From Epiperipatus broadwayi (Eukaryota; Onychophora; Udeonychophora; Euonychophora; Peripatidae): a stretch of 64,000 bases of DNA. Positions 34,898-47,403 of this stretch are shown piece by piece. Positions within the stretch are counted from its first letter, which is position 1, and each line of letters opens with the position of its first letter. The translations under genes and the position numbers were made by a program. Location of the stretch: contig JAQFVV010006294.1 of assembly GCA_028023455.1 (NCBI GenBank), positions 2,941,001 to 3,005,000 of the forward strand, written 5' to 3'. Below the pieces are notes generated by a model, which saw only the letters and a program-made list of their open reading frames with translations, did no database searches and was not told the origin of the DNA.

Positions 34898-37740
34898 AAC
34901 TTTTTTTCTAACACTCATATAACATAACATCTCAACTAAACAGATTTTTTTAAAAACTTCTTATATTTTTACATACAGCATTTTAAATCATTAACTTTAA
35001 AAATGTTTGGGTATATTTTAACTGCCTACATATAATGTCTTTAATGAATGTTAACCAATTTGTTTTTGTGTTTGCTACATTCATTTATATATGTTTTGTA
35101 AATATCTTTTTGCAACTATGTTGTTTATTTTAAAACTATGATACAACAAGGACTGTTTTTTTCAAATCTACTTCAGTTATCAATCTCATTAAATTTTTCT
35201 GGAAGCTCTTTCTTAACAATGTAACTTTTTTTTTTTTTTTGTTATCTATTGATATTTTTGTATTCTAAAATGAATAACCTTATTGTTAGCAACTTGTAAA
35301 AGAGAATATTGTATTTAATTTTACTAAACTTTTTTTCTAACACTCATGTAACATAACATCTCAACTAAACAGATTTTTTAAAAAACTTCTTATATTCTTA
35401 CATACAGCATTTTAAATATTAACTTTAAAAATGTTTGGGTATATTTTAACTGCCTACATATAATGTTTTTAATGAATGTTAACCAATTTGTTTTTGTGTT
35501 TGCTACTTTAACGGGCATCCCCTTTCTCACATCTTATCCGACGTTGGTGAACTTAACCCAAATAACATAGATCTCAAGAAATGGGACAAGTGAGCCTAAG
35601 ACTAGATGGAATTTCTATGGCTGTCTAGACGCCATAACACCTGTAGGTAATGTTTAAATATTACCCACCAAAGAAAATTCTGATATGAATTATTTATACA
35701 AGTATTGTTTACTTGACGCAAATTTTAAGTGTTGCGTAAATAGGATTTAAGATAAATGAATAAAAGTTTCCGGTAGCCCTTGTATCTTGAATAAGATCTA
35801 AATATAAAAAAAATGTCTACGGGAGAATATATTTATGAGCATCAATTTATCGATGACCTCAAGCGCCAAACTCACTGTTATGATGAGAATTATATTTCCC
35901 GATTAACAAGGTGCCTGACCCAAGCTAATTCACTCCCAGGGGGTGGGGAGGAAAACCTATCGGATGAACGGAGGTAATAACATAAAAAAATATAGGTTTG
36001 TACTTAACTTATAATGCACTCAAAGACATATCCGCTTACCTCAGACATATTTTAATCATCGGAAATTTATTTAGCAAATGAAGTGATTGGAAAATGTCAA
36101 CGATAATTATTGAATAACTATAATGCAAAGGTAAATCTATACTAAATTTTATTATTAATACCAAACGCTATCTATGTAAATCAACTCTTATCCCTTCCAT
36201 TTAAAATATATTTTAAGTTCCCAAATCATGAATGAAACAATATAACATTTAATTTAGAATAAACACATATTAATTTATATATATAAGAAAAAAAAATGTT
36301 TACTATACAGTTGTACGCAATAATATTATGTTATGAAATAATTTAAGAAAGTTTGTTATTTTTGAGGGTAGCTATAAGCAATTCTGAGTTATATAAAAAC
36401 AGAGTTCACTTTACCTGACAAAACCCCGGGGTATGGGATTATAATGTAATGAAGCATATCAAGTGGATTTCCGTGATCTAGTAGTATTTGGAGTTGCCTT
36501 ATGAAAGCTCAATATATAATTTCTTTCTGCAGAGTCCATTATTTAGATGTCCATAAGTAATGGCGGAGCTGTAGGTGAAGTCTTGTCTAATATAATTTTC
36601 AAATCAAATAAATTCATATTTTGGGACGTACGATTCGTTTCTATTTCATTTTATGTTCAGCAATCCGGAGTATTCGCTAGGTTCCTAGGTTCTTCAGCGG
36701 CAGGCAGTTTATAGTCAGTTTGCATCGGCTGAGGGTGATGAAGCCCTTTACGTACAGTCCTCACCCCGTCATGTTAAATATTTTTTTTCTATGTCCTTAT
36801 GAGTCTATCTCACTCAGCGATCACAATCTAACTGAAATAACTGTCTTTTTCCTTTCTCAAATTCTCATTAATTAATTTTTTTGTCTAATTAATTTTCATT
36901 TCTCAGACAAAGGATTTTTTTTTTTATCTGATCTCCAATCTAATTCTTTTTCTTTGAATAGGTTTTCCTTTCCAAATTACTTTTGCTTCTTTAAATTTAC
37001 ATTTCCATTGTTTTGGTGGTGCCGTCATTCCTGGTATCTATTCTTTTTGGTCAAACATTCTTTGGCTTTTTCTTGGAATTTTATTTTTGCAGTAATTAGC
37101 GATTGTCATTCAAACACAGAATTGCTTGAAGGCACAAACAATATTTCCTTTTCGCTACCCTTGTTACTTTGAAATATAATTGAAACTTAAATCAATATTC
37201 TAAACAATATATAACATATTTGCGCACAATTGTAATTTTGTTAATTTGTAATATTTTAAAAGTAAAACATTTTAAATAAATAATACTTACTAATCAATCC
37301 CTTCCCCATTTATTTTCTAACAACAAAAAAAAGAATAATAAAGAAAAAGAGTTTAAAATTTACTTCACGCACGTATATATATATATGTATAATTATATAT
37401 ATAAACCCTTTATCGCCCGCTTGAATATATACCTGTATTGAGGGTAATGCGTACGCGCTTTTCACTTTCTTGTAACAGGGTTTGAACCCAGCTACTGTTA
37501 CACTACATTCATTTATATAGGTTTTGTAATATCTTTTTGCAACTATGTTGTTTATTTTAAAACTATGATACAACAAGGACTGTTTTTTTCAAATCTACTT
37601 CAGTTATCAATCTCATTAAATTTTTCTGGAAGCTCTTTCTTAACAATGTAACTTTTTTTTTCTTTTTGTTATCTATTGACATTTTTGTGTTCTAAAATGA
37701 ATAACCTTATTGTTAGGAACTTGTAAAAGAGAATATTGTA
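34898..37740. repeat. 429-bp tandem duplication, second copy split by an insertion
   Basis: Unit 1 is 34898-35326. Unit 2 starts at 35327, runs to 35506, and resumes at 37503 to 37740, matching unit 1 closely throughout. The interruption at TTTGCTAC/CTACATTC lets the insertion be dated after the duplication and shows the empty site, because unit 1 still has GCTACATTC unbroken. Confidence 0.9.
35507..37502 (+). mobile_element. 2.0-kb LTR-like insertion with CTAC target duplication
   Basis: Inserted in unit 2 of the 429-bp duplication; CTAC is present on both sides (35503-35506, 37503-37506) but once in the undisturbed unit 1. The ends read TTTAACGGGC and ...TACTGTTACA; the right end inverts to TGTAACAGTA, so the termini form an imperfect TGTAAC...GTTACA pair, as in Ty3/gypsy LTRs. 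An LTR-like stretch at 47597-48016 ends the same way. No coding domain was found inside. The best reading is a solo long LTR, or a non-autonomous LTR element; a DNA transposon with a 4-bp duplication is possible. The interior is less AT-rich and holds CpG words, unlike the flanks. Confidence 0.6.
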
Positions 37741-37946
37741 CCAAACCTCATACTATATAATGGAGTTAAAATTAAAGTTTTAATTAACCTTCTACTATGT
37801 TTGCATTATAAGCATCTGGTGTAAACTTACTAGCCTTTTTAAAAAAAAAAATAATAAACCTGAAAAAAAAAAAAAAAAGAAATTTATTAAATACTAAATC
37901 ACCATTATAAATTATAATCATTTAATTATTAAGATTTTTTTTTTTG

Positions 37947-38320
37947 TAGTGGCATCAATAAGGGCTTTCTTTGAGCATTCCATCATTAGATTTTCAATAA
38001 TATGACTGTCTGAAAAGTTGGAGGGTGGAAAAGATTGAAGCATTTCCATTAAAGTTTGAAGATCTGCTATCTTAAGTTAAACTGAGTACATTGTATATAT
38101 ATTTAGGAGATGATGATCTGGATCAATTGATGAGTACTGTTTCAGCACAACATATGTATATTGAAGATCATTTATTTTTTTCACATGTACATGGCCATGT
38201 GTGTTGAATATATAAGATGGAATGGATAGCTGAAGGGAGCTTGAAAATCTGTGTTCAAATCCCCTCTAATCACATCTAAATTTCAGTATTTACATTATAC
38301 TTGTATTCAAATATGATTAG
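37947..38320 (-). mobile_element. Solitary partial copy of the compound repeat family
   Basis: This sequence matches 55399-55790 in the same orientation and 54262-55398 in reverse. Shared words include gatgatgatctggatcaattgatg and 'ctgaagggagcttgaaaatc' followed by tgtgttcaaatcc. The last resembles a pol III B box (GTTCAAATCC), with TAGCTGAAGGG 26 bases before, which is closer than the usual A-B spacing. I infer an unnamed, possibly tRNA-related repeat. No target duplication was found. The partner array explains the identification. Confidence 0.6.
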
Positions 38321-38391
38321 TTGTATATGCCATGTGATTAAACACTTAAGCATAGAATTTTGCAGTTTTTTTTTTTTTAATTTTTGAATAT

Positions 38392-39215
38392 GGTATTGGT
38401 ATCATTATCATTTTCAATCATTATTGATCCACTGCAGGATAAAAATCTCTCCCACTTTAATCCATTTCTGATCTCTAGTCTCTCTTCTTTACATCATACC
38501 AGCACACTTCATTGTTTCATCCATCCATCTCAAATGTAATCTCTTTCTGGGTCTTTTACAGTCTCTTGGAATCCAGTTGAAAATAACTTCTAACAATATA
38601 TCCAGCCCAACTCCATTTCAGTCTCTTAATTTTTCAATGATGTCAGTAACACCTATTTTCTCACTAATGTATTTAGTTTTCAATTTCTTCTTGTTACTTC
38701 TAACATACAACTTTCCATACTTCGATGAGTGGTCTGAAGTCTGTATTGCTTTTGTATTAAGCCTCAGATCCATAAGTAAGAACTAGTAACACATTTATCA
38801 AAAATCTTCATTTTCAAATACATGGGCATATTACCTTTTATTTCTACCAAAAGCACTCAAACCAAGTTTAATTATGTGATTAATTTCATCCATATGCTAA
38901 CAATTTGACCAAAGTATTTATAGTTGTTAATTTCCTCTAACTCATTATTATCTTTTTTTCTTCATGTTTTTCTCTTGAGAAAATCCATTGAACATTACTT
39001 TAGGCCTACTTTTTTACTTTCATCTGATAACTCTTGCAGCATTTCCTGAAGCTCTAAAATATTATTTGCAAGAACAACCACATCATCTGCAAAGTCCTAG
39101 TGACTTAAATAATCTCTATTTACTTTTATTCACTTAATTTCCCATTTTAATCCACAAAATGCTTGTCGATAAATACCAAAATATTTTTGTTCCTGGTATA
39201 AATGTCATTATATTT
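38392..39215 (-). pseudogene. RTE-like LINE reverse transcriptase remnant
   Basis: On the minus strand, 'NRDYLSH*DFADDVVVLAN' near 39080-39130 (one stop, shown as *) carries the catalytic FADD box, followed by ELQEMLQELSDESKKVGLK, a hallmark of RTE-type elements. Further on, 'VLPVLTYGSEA'-like and 'LKWSWAGYIVR' words (near 38600-38790) and a 3' end of GATAATGATACC type (38392-38410) agree with that clade, whose members often end in short ATGATAATG-like repeats. Many frameshifts. The plus-strand open stretch at 38577-38786 is only its antisense shadow. Confidence 0.75.
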
Positions 39216-39565
39216 TTTTTGATTATGTACATTTTTATTTTTTGATATTAAGTTATTAAATTTTTATTTGGATGTTCTCCTGTAAAACGTTTCTGAATAA
39301 TATTTCCCTTTTCATCTTATAGTCTTTGTAGTGGAGAATCAATTTTTTAAAACAATGTTTTAATATTAAGCCAACTTGTAAGAGCTTGAGAGATTAGTTG
39401 TAATTAAGATGTCACTCAACAGTAAAAGTAAATTTGGGCAGGATCATCTCTCATTATGTATTCTTAATATGCGAGGTATCAAAACATTTTTTTAAGTTGA
39501 AAATGCTGGTAATCTTGCAATATTGCTTCTTTTGGAGGTTATATTTTAAAGATCTTAAATATCTA

Positions 39566-40104
39566 ATCAAAATAAGAGTCATAGATCACATGACCATATA
39601 CTCTTAAGCTTGTAAGTTATAAACAGTGAGGATTGCCAATTCCTCATCAAGCTTTGTGATAAATGCTTAGCTAGAGAAAGCATTCAAAATATCTCTGTCA
39701 GGACTTCCCTCCAAATCTCTGACCATGGTTTCATGCTTTGGCACTCCTCAGCGATGTGCTAGGGTAGGTTCAGACACTAGATCTAAAAACACTAACCCAA
39801 AGCCAGCATTTAACTTACAGTTAAATATAGCTATTTGAGTTGGATAGCTGGGTTTGAAGACATGGAAGTGTCTGAAAATTTTAGATTTTCTACTCAATAG
39901 ATAACTGTTAGTTAAATGCTGGTTTTGGGTTAGTGTTTTTAGATCTAGTGTCTGAACCTACCCTAGCACCTGTCTGAGGAGTGCCAGAGCACGAAACCAT
40001 GGTCAGAGGTTTGGGGGGAAGTTCTGACAGAGATATTTTGAATGCTTTATCTAGCTAAGCATTTATCACAAAGCTTGTTGAGGAATTGGCAATCCTCATA
40101 GTTT
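39566..40104 (+). mobile_element. Foldback (hairpin) element, copy 2, with 14-bp target duplication
   Basis: Bounded by atcttaaatatcta at 39552-39565 and 40105-40118. It begins with the 55-nt extension that ends copy 1, then a left arm (39621-39820), a loop of 84 nt and a right arm (39905-40104). The loop consists of sequence that in copy 1 is the inner part of the right arm; its partner strand is missing, so this copy lost the inner left arm and the central loop. Arms share gaggattgccaattcctc, gataaatgcttagctag and gaccatggttt with copy 1. No reading frame. Two copies with different flanks and the same ends show that this was a mobile unit. Confidence 0.8.
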
Positions 40105-40118
40105 ATCTTAAATATCTA

Positions 40119-43100
40119 TTTTAAAGATTTAAAAAAAACAACCCAATAACATATTTTGCTATTTATGGAGTGTTTATACTATGGAATATGAATTTAAGAT
40201 TATTTTTTCTCACTATAACATCACAAATTGTGCATTTAAAATAAGTTCATTAATATGCTGTTTGCTATAGAAAGGAAACAATATATTGGCCTGAGTTACT
40301 AGACAAAATAGGAAAAAATATGAAAGCTATCAGCTAGTCACATGATAACTGCAAAAATATGAGCAATTGGATTGAAGTAGTCTATTTATGGCAAGCAATT
40401 AATGTTGTGAAGAATTCATTGATTTTGTATATTATCCAATAACTGTTGTTTAAAAGATTTTATCATCAGTATGAGCAATTAGAAGTGTTTCAGTGAGATG
40501 TGATCATAGATTTGTGCACATGGAATTAGAGCTTTTGTATATTGCAATGTAAGAACAATTAAATAATTTGGTAAGAATAATTGGACAATTTTTTTAGCTA
40601 TGATAAAATAATGTGTGTTTGCAGAGAAATTTGTTGGAAAGTAGTAGCATTAAATATCCACATCATAAATCTTCTATGAAGCAATGATTTCCAGAATGAG
40701 GAAGAATTTCTAGTTGGGTTTTTACAATGATTTCCAAGCCTAGAGATTACTGGCATAGTGGCAGATCACAGCAATGTCATGTTTATCAATAATTTTGTAC
40801 ACACATTAATAGTTATCAAAATCTTATCTTATGATGGTTCACAGTTCATATTTTAGTTATTCATAAATGTTGTCATTCTCCTCTATTATGTATTTTTGCA
40901 GAATTATATCAAGAATTGTGACAGAAAAATAATTTTTAATGCAAATTACATTAAAATAAGGTACAATGTGACTACTAATTTACACTACTATAGACATTTA
41001 TGTAACCATTGAGTAATCAGCCACTAAATTTGTAGTCTAGTTTCTGGCTACTGGCTTCATCTATGAGGAGCATTGATTTATATATATTTATTCAGAAGCG
41101 ACTATTATTTTATTATAATATTTAAAATATTGATTTGTAAATTTAAATTTATAAGAAATGAACTCAGATCAATTTGCTTATTCAGCTATGTGGTGAGCAA
41201 ATTATATTTTAGTGATCTAAATTATTTTTTTTATCTCTAGGCATTTTTGACCTTTTTGGAAAAATATATTTTATACCAAAACAAAGCATCACAAGACTAT
41301 CTTACTTATATTTAGTATATGCACTAACAATAGTGTGTTACAAATTTTAAATTATTAACTTAGCTAATATAGTAGAAATAAAAGTGCTTAATGGATGGAT
41401 ATGTGCTCTTAAGTATTCTTCACTGATGAAGGCCAATTGTTAAAAACTAGTCTTGGACTGTCATCACCATATGATGTCCATTAATCACATTTACGTAGAT
41501 ATCCCTAAGATGGTACAGAAGTCTATATAGATGGCTGAAATTGTATAGCTTGTGTAATTCTTTTCTATTGGTTAATTCTAATGTCATTTTTCAGACGGAT
41601 AATACACTACTAGTTTCTTTCAACAATAATATAAGGGGCTGAGATTTTTTTTTTTGGTTGACTTAATATCTTCCTATTAAACACATGAAATGTTATTGGT
41701 AAATGTCTACAAGTGTCTTTTTAAATGCTTTTCTGTGTCTTGGAAATTATGGGATCTATTTGATCATTGAATAGTTATATACATTCACTACCTAAATTAT
41801 TTTCTGACTCATCATATTCTAATTATATAGAGCATCATGATGTTCACCCATAGGGATGTGAATTTGATTTTATGTTTAAATGACCAAAGTAAGATATTGG
41901 TTTGAAAATTTTGTTTCTTCTTGCTATTCTGTGTATTTAGTATGTTTTGCCTCTTGTATCATTTTTTTTTTTTTTAGTTGAGTAATTTTTGAGTTTAACT
42001 ATAAATTTTTGCTGAGCTATGAGTACTTTTTTGATACAATTTCTGTGGATTTATCCTCTTGCCCAGTTAATCTAATTGGAATTTAAACATTGAATGGAAG
42101 CACTGATTATTTTAGTTGCAAAGGTATCATTGTGTTTTATTCTATGCTTTAAGGATTAAGATCACTAGATCTAGTCATTTGCCAGCATGTGAGAAATAAA
42201 TTTAAATGTTTTAATTTACTGTTAACTTTATGCCAAACAACCTGTTCACAAAAATGATTAAAATATCACCTGATTGTGGGAGGAAAAAGTTTCTGCCTAT
42301 CTAATGCAAATTGAAATGCCAAACAACCTGTTCACAAAAATGATTAAAATATCAACTGATTGTGGGAGGAAAAAGTTTCTGCCTATCTAATGCAAATTGA
42401 AATTGTTTTCTTTATTCTTTGTGCATAATATTTGTTAAATTATTTTTTACTGTATATTTGTTAAACTTTATAAACCTCTATTTCATTTTTTTAATCCCCT
42501 CATATTAATTTGTATGCTTTCATTTTTATTGTGAAATATTTTGACTATGCTATCCATAAACAATCTCTTTTTTGTGTGCTTTAATTTTTGTCCTGCAAAG
42601 TTTTCATGGTAAAATGAAAATATAATAACAAAAGTAAGAGAAATAACTTATATTTCACAATGTTATTGTTAACTTTTTCTTTACATTATAATTTACAGAA
42701 TTGATGTAAATTATTTTATAAATTTTTTTTTTTTTAATGACTGTAATGTACATGAATATTTTTTGCTGTGATGTTTTATTACTATTTTCTTTATAATACC
42801 ATGGGAATGGTTTTTCTCTTTATCAATTTTCTAGTATAACATCAACAATTTTTTTCATAAAATTTTATATTTTGAAAGAATTAATTTAAAAATCCTCTTT
42901 TGCATATATATCTTTCTCCGCTGTATGCAAGCCTAGAAGGAACTATTGCTTATGGTGCCAGTACACATACTATTTAGCCAGTAAGCCAAGTACATAACTT
43001 TTATTATTGAATGTAGTCAGCATTATATTAATTTATCTAATATTTTCAAAGATGTTTCAGTTGCCTGTTATATCTTTATGTTGTAGTAAAATAAAATGTC

Positions 43101-43722
43101 ATTTTAAAGCTAAGTTTAGATTTTTATAACTACTTTTTGTTAACATTGAAATTTACTTTAAAAAATATATATATATGAAATTTTACAAATAATATGATTT
43201 ATTGATAAATGACATTCATTCTCTTTACTGTATAACCATTTATTAAATAAAAATTTGTGTAGATGGTTTTATAGATATAAATCTTTTAAGTCTCAATTTT
43301 AATTTTTATAGTTATAATTTTTTATTTTTTTTATTTTACCACATTTATTTACATCATGTATATCAATAAATATAATTTAGAAAATCATATAACATTTTAA
43401 ATTCTTTCATCAGCCTGGTTTCATCCATTAACAAATAGATCTCAAATAAAGTTCACTAGACACAAACACCATACACAAAACAGAAATAGTTTCCCATAAA
43501 TTATTTCAAAAATCACCTACCAGGATGTCTTAATGAGATTGATAGACTGATTCAAAAATATTTGTTATTTATTATTGCTAGTATAGCATTAGGCAGTATT
43601 TAATTATCAATATATAGATAAACTGGTTTCAGTAATCTTATAAATTACAATTTTAATGAAATTGAAGATTTGGCATATTTTAAATTTTATTATATTTATA
43701 GTTTTCTTTTTCTTTTTTACAG
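40119..43722. other. AT-rich stretch, probably intron; 86-bp tandem duplication inside
   Basis: The block tgccaaacaacctgttcac... occurs at 42231-42316 and again at 42317-42402 with one visible base difference. A long pyrimidine tract ends the stretch at the candidate acceptor (43700-43722). No gene recognised otherwise. Confidence 0.55.
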
Positions 43723-43758
43723 ATAACTTTGGAAACTGATGGTCCTACATCTGGGAAG
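43723..43758 (+). CDS. Candidate host microexon, 36 nt
   Basis: A long pyrimidine tract ending TTTTTTACAG (43713-43722) is followed by 36 bases and then a donor AAG/GTAAAC at 43759. Only one phase is open: it reads ITLETDGPTSGK in phase 0; the other two phases hit stops at once. Length is a multiple of three, so inclusion or skipping would keep the frame, as in many neuronal or alternatively spliced microexons. Base composition is less AT-rich than the flanks. I do not recognise the peptide, and no neighbouring exons of the same gene could be assigned, so the gene is unknown. Most of the window may be its introns. Confidence 0.45.
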
Positions 43759-45715
43759 GTAAACATAATAATTTTTGAGATTACATTTATTAAAATTGCC
43801 TTATATGTTATTATACTTTTTTTATTATTACATGTAGTAAAAATTTTGAAGTCAATTTTACTTAGATACAAACTCAAAAGTCTGAGTTTTTTTTGCTGCA
43901 ATTAAATATTTTATACCATTTTAAAGAAAAATTTATGTTTACATTCTGTAAATTTCTAGATGGTATTGTATAAACAGAGTTTAAATTTCAGATTAATAAA
44001 AAAATATTTGCCTGGCTGTGTAGGTGAAAAATTTTTCTCTCCACTGAATCTACTTAAAAATATAATTCATTTTCCCTATTTTTTTTATTATTAATAGTTG
44101 TGAAATGCTTTCATTATGTAGTTAAGATAATATCTGAAGTAAACATTTGGAAAAAGGTATGGTCAATATATCTGGTGCCAAATAGTAAATTGATTTTCAT
44201 AATGCATTTTTTTTACTGAGTTATAAATATTCATTATATATCTGGTGCCAAATAGTAAATTGATTTTCAGACTGCATTTTTTTTACTGAGTCATATATAA
44301 TCATTAATTATAGTTCTTTTAAAATGTCAAGAAAAAAGTATAGAATACAGAATGCTTTATTGTATGTTGTTCTGCACAGTTTGGTGCTGTGATAAAGAAG
44401 CAGATTCTGGAGCTCAAAGTCCATGATCCGGACTTAGCTTTGTCACTCCCAGCACTCAGATTTCTTATGAACTCCCAAGCAATAAACCATTTGATTATTT
44501 ATTTATCATGAATCAAGTCTTCATAGTCATAAAATTAAATATCAAAAGCCTCAATTTTTACAAATGAAATAAAAATTCTCTTGAGTTATAAAATATTATA
44601 GTGCTGATGTATGATAAAACCAAAAACAAATAGTATACTAACATAGTGATGAAATACTATTATTTCTCTTCATAAGCTTAAAACTTTTGCATATGAACTC
44701 AATTCAAAAACTGAAAAGATAGCACTTGTTATCTAACCTAAATGCTTCACTTACTGCAATTAAACTAAGATATATATTAACAGCAATAAAAGCATTTGTA
44801 CATGATAAGAACAACTATTGTAATACATATATAGTTAAGGAAGATCCAAAGCTGATATTCCACTGATTTATTTTTTTATATTGCTGTGTGGAGTCTTTAG
44901 TCACATATAACTATTACATCAATGCAACAAAAATTAATTTTTGTGCCAGATCTCGTTAACTAGCTCAAACAGCTGCATCTTTCATTGATTACTTTCACTC
45001 TCTTTGACACAATCTGACCTTTCATAATACAAATGGAATATTACAGCTGAAATTACTTTATAAAGAAATCAACAGCAATTCCTGTTTTTATTTTTATTTT
45101 ATTAACAATCAAATAGTATCATTCACTTCTAATCAGAAAATATTCTCACTTTAAAAGCCATCTAGCCCCATCTAATAAAAATGGTGACTTAGTTTCTAAG
45201 GTTAACTTTAAATTATGTCTTTACTTCTTAATTTGTATTAAGAATATTTGGTATATCGTTAGAAAATTGTTCTAAAAGTATGTTATCTTTAAGCTGCCAT
45301 GGATATTTTGTTGGAATATATACAAATTGAATTCCTAATTTTAAAACTTTATACTATATTTACATTTTTATTTAAATATAAAAGTTTAATTCAAATCTTA
45401 TCGTTGTATTGTCAGAAATTTAGATGGAATATTTTTATGCCATTGTTTTTTTTTCCTATTAATTATACAATGTGTATTCTATTAAATACAATTCAGTCAT
45501 TTAAGCAATACGATTTGAAAAGCTCAAATCTATTACTATTGAAAACACAAATCAAAAAATAATTTTGCTTTGTTAATCTTAAGAGGATGTAGACAATATC
45601 AGCCTCCATATAATAAGAATATCTATAGTCCATTGCATACTTTAAGAAAAGTTCTTATAACAATACTTTATTATTATATGCCAACATTGTATGTAAAAGA
45701 CATAAAATAATGTAG
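43759..45715. other. AT-rich stretch, probably intron; 70-bp tandem duplication inside
   Basis: tatctggtgccaaatag... occurs at about 44167-44236 and again at 44237-44306. Near 44370-44470 a less AT-rich patch (ctggagctcaaagtccatg) could be an old SINE, unproven. No gene. Confidence 0.5.
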
Positions 45716-46000
45716 TTTTTTTTTTTTTTATTAAGGAAAAAAAAACACAGGTGACTGATCACCTGCTACATGATGTTACAAAGTGTTCAATGTTACAAAG
45801 TAAAACAATTATTGGTTGTTTTCTCATCCCTGGTGTTCGCCACAGAATGGCGTTGATGCTAATCAAAAACATATACATATAACGATTCTGGGCCGCACCT
45901 AAATGATCAATTTGATCTAAAAAGATCTGATTTCTTAGATTTGTAATAAAATATTCTACTAACTAATGCTATTATATGATGTTAGTTTTTTTCATTTTTG

Positions 46001-46503
46001 TAAATGTTTATTAATCTTATCTTGTTTTTAAGTTTGTGTGTGTGTGTCTTTAAGGTTACGGTGTTTTTCTAATTTTTTGACTTTACGTGTGTCTTTTTAA
46101 AGTTACGGTCTTTTTTTTTTTTTGCAAGAGTAAATCAATAATTTTATTCAAAAGCAAGACGTAATAAGTAAATGTTTATTAATCTTATCTTGTTTTTGAG
46201 TTTGTGTGTGTGTCTTTAAAGTTACGGGGCTTTTTCAAATTTTTTTTTTTTGGACTTTATGTGTGTCTTTTTAAAGTTACAGTATTTTTTTTTGCAAGAG
46301 TAAATCAATAATTTGATTCAAAAGCAAGACGTAACAAGTCAATGTTTATTAATCTTAGATTGTTTTTTAGTTTGTGTGTGTCTTTAAAGTTACAGGACTT
46401 TTTCTCATTTTTTTGGGACTTTATATGTGTCTTTTTTTAAAAGTTACGGTATTTTTGGTCAAGAGTAAATCAATCATTTTATTAAAAAAGCAAGACGTAA
46501 TTC
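46001..46503. repeat. Three tandem units of about 169 bp
   Basis: Units start at 46001, 46169 and 46339, each opening (t)aaatgtttattaatctta and closing aaagcaagacgtaa. Within each are GT-rich runs (tttgtgtgtgtgtc) and the word ctttaaagttacgg twice. Units differ by small indels in poly-T runs. Confidence 0.85.
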
Positions 46504-46559
46504 TAAATCTATCAAAAGTAATGTAATTTATATACTACAATTTAGAATTGATACCCGAC

Positions 46560-47095
46560 TACCATTAGTAAGGACCATCATTGAAAGACTCGATTGAAAA
46601 ATGATACCCGACTAATTTCCGTTTTCTTTTTTTTGGGGGGACGGGGACGGGACAGTAATGAATCAGAAAGTGGGTTGTTTTTGTTAAGTCTGTCTATATA
46701 AAAAGAGTACCGTTATTGAAATACTAAATTTAAAAATGATAGCCGACTAATTTGCATTTCTTTTGACAGTAATTAATCAGAAAGTGGGTTTCTTTTTTAT
46801 TTTTGGTAAATCTTGTGTATATATAAAAACAAACAAACCGTAATTCAAAGACTCCATTGAAAAAATCAAACCCCGTTGAATTTGCTTTTTTTTTTTTTTT
46901 TTTTTAAAGACAGTAATTAATCAGGAACTGGGTTGTTTTTGTTAGTGTGTAGATATAAAAACTAATCTTATTTTGAAATAATAAGTAACAAAAAAATAAA
47001 TAATACACGACTAATTTTATTTTTCGGACAAGTAATTACTAATAATTAGACAGTGGGTTGTTTTTGTTTGTGCGTATATATATATAGCGAAAGTA
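46560..47095. repeat. Four degenerate tandem units of about 115-145 bp
   Basis: The marker agtgggttgtttttgtt (variants) occurs near 46670, 46784, 46928 and 47053. Each is preceded by acagtaattaatcag-like words and followed by a (TA)n patch with 'aaaaac' or similar. The array directly follows the 169-bp array. Confidence 0.7.
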
Positions 47096-47403
47096 ACTGG
47101 TCACGGACAAATTCTCATGAAAACGGTACTTTTCGCATGATCCTTGAAATTTTTTTCCTTTCACACCCTTAAAAGCAATTTTGGAGGGTTACCCATTCGT
47201 AATAGAATCTTCAGGACATTACTACTAAACTTACAACAGTAAAGTAAGTTACAACACATTAAAAAAAATAGATGTCTTATCAAATTTTAAAAAAACTACG
47301 ACTGCTTCAAATACACACACTCTCACATGAAACTACAGAGAAAATAGATATTCTACTATTACAAGAAAATGATGAACAAAATGGCAGCCAATCAAGGCAT
47401 TTC

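Noticed and set aside
37470-37500. tRNA B-box-like word ctgggttcaaaccc on the minus strand
   Set aside because: No A box or cloverleaf around it, and it lies at the terminus of the LTR-like insertion; the palindrome gggtttgaaccc explains it.
38577-38786. 69-codon plus-strand frame
   Set aside because: Antisense of the RTE-like reverse transcriptase remnant on the minus strand.
41425-41470. CTGATGAAGGCC...AAAAAC, resembling a hammerhead ribozyme core
   Set aside because: The stem that should close between CTGATGA and GAAA cannot form, and GAAA itself is missing.
46001-47095. Regular repeats with spacers, considered as a CRISPR array
   Set aside because: Units are long, contiguous and degenerate, without distinct spacers, in clearly eukaryotic retroelement sequence.
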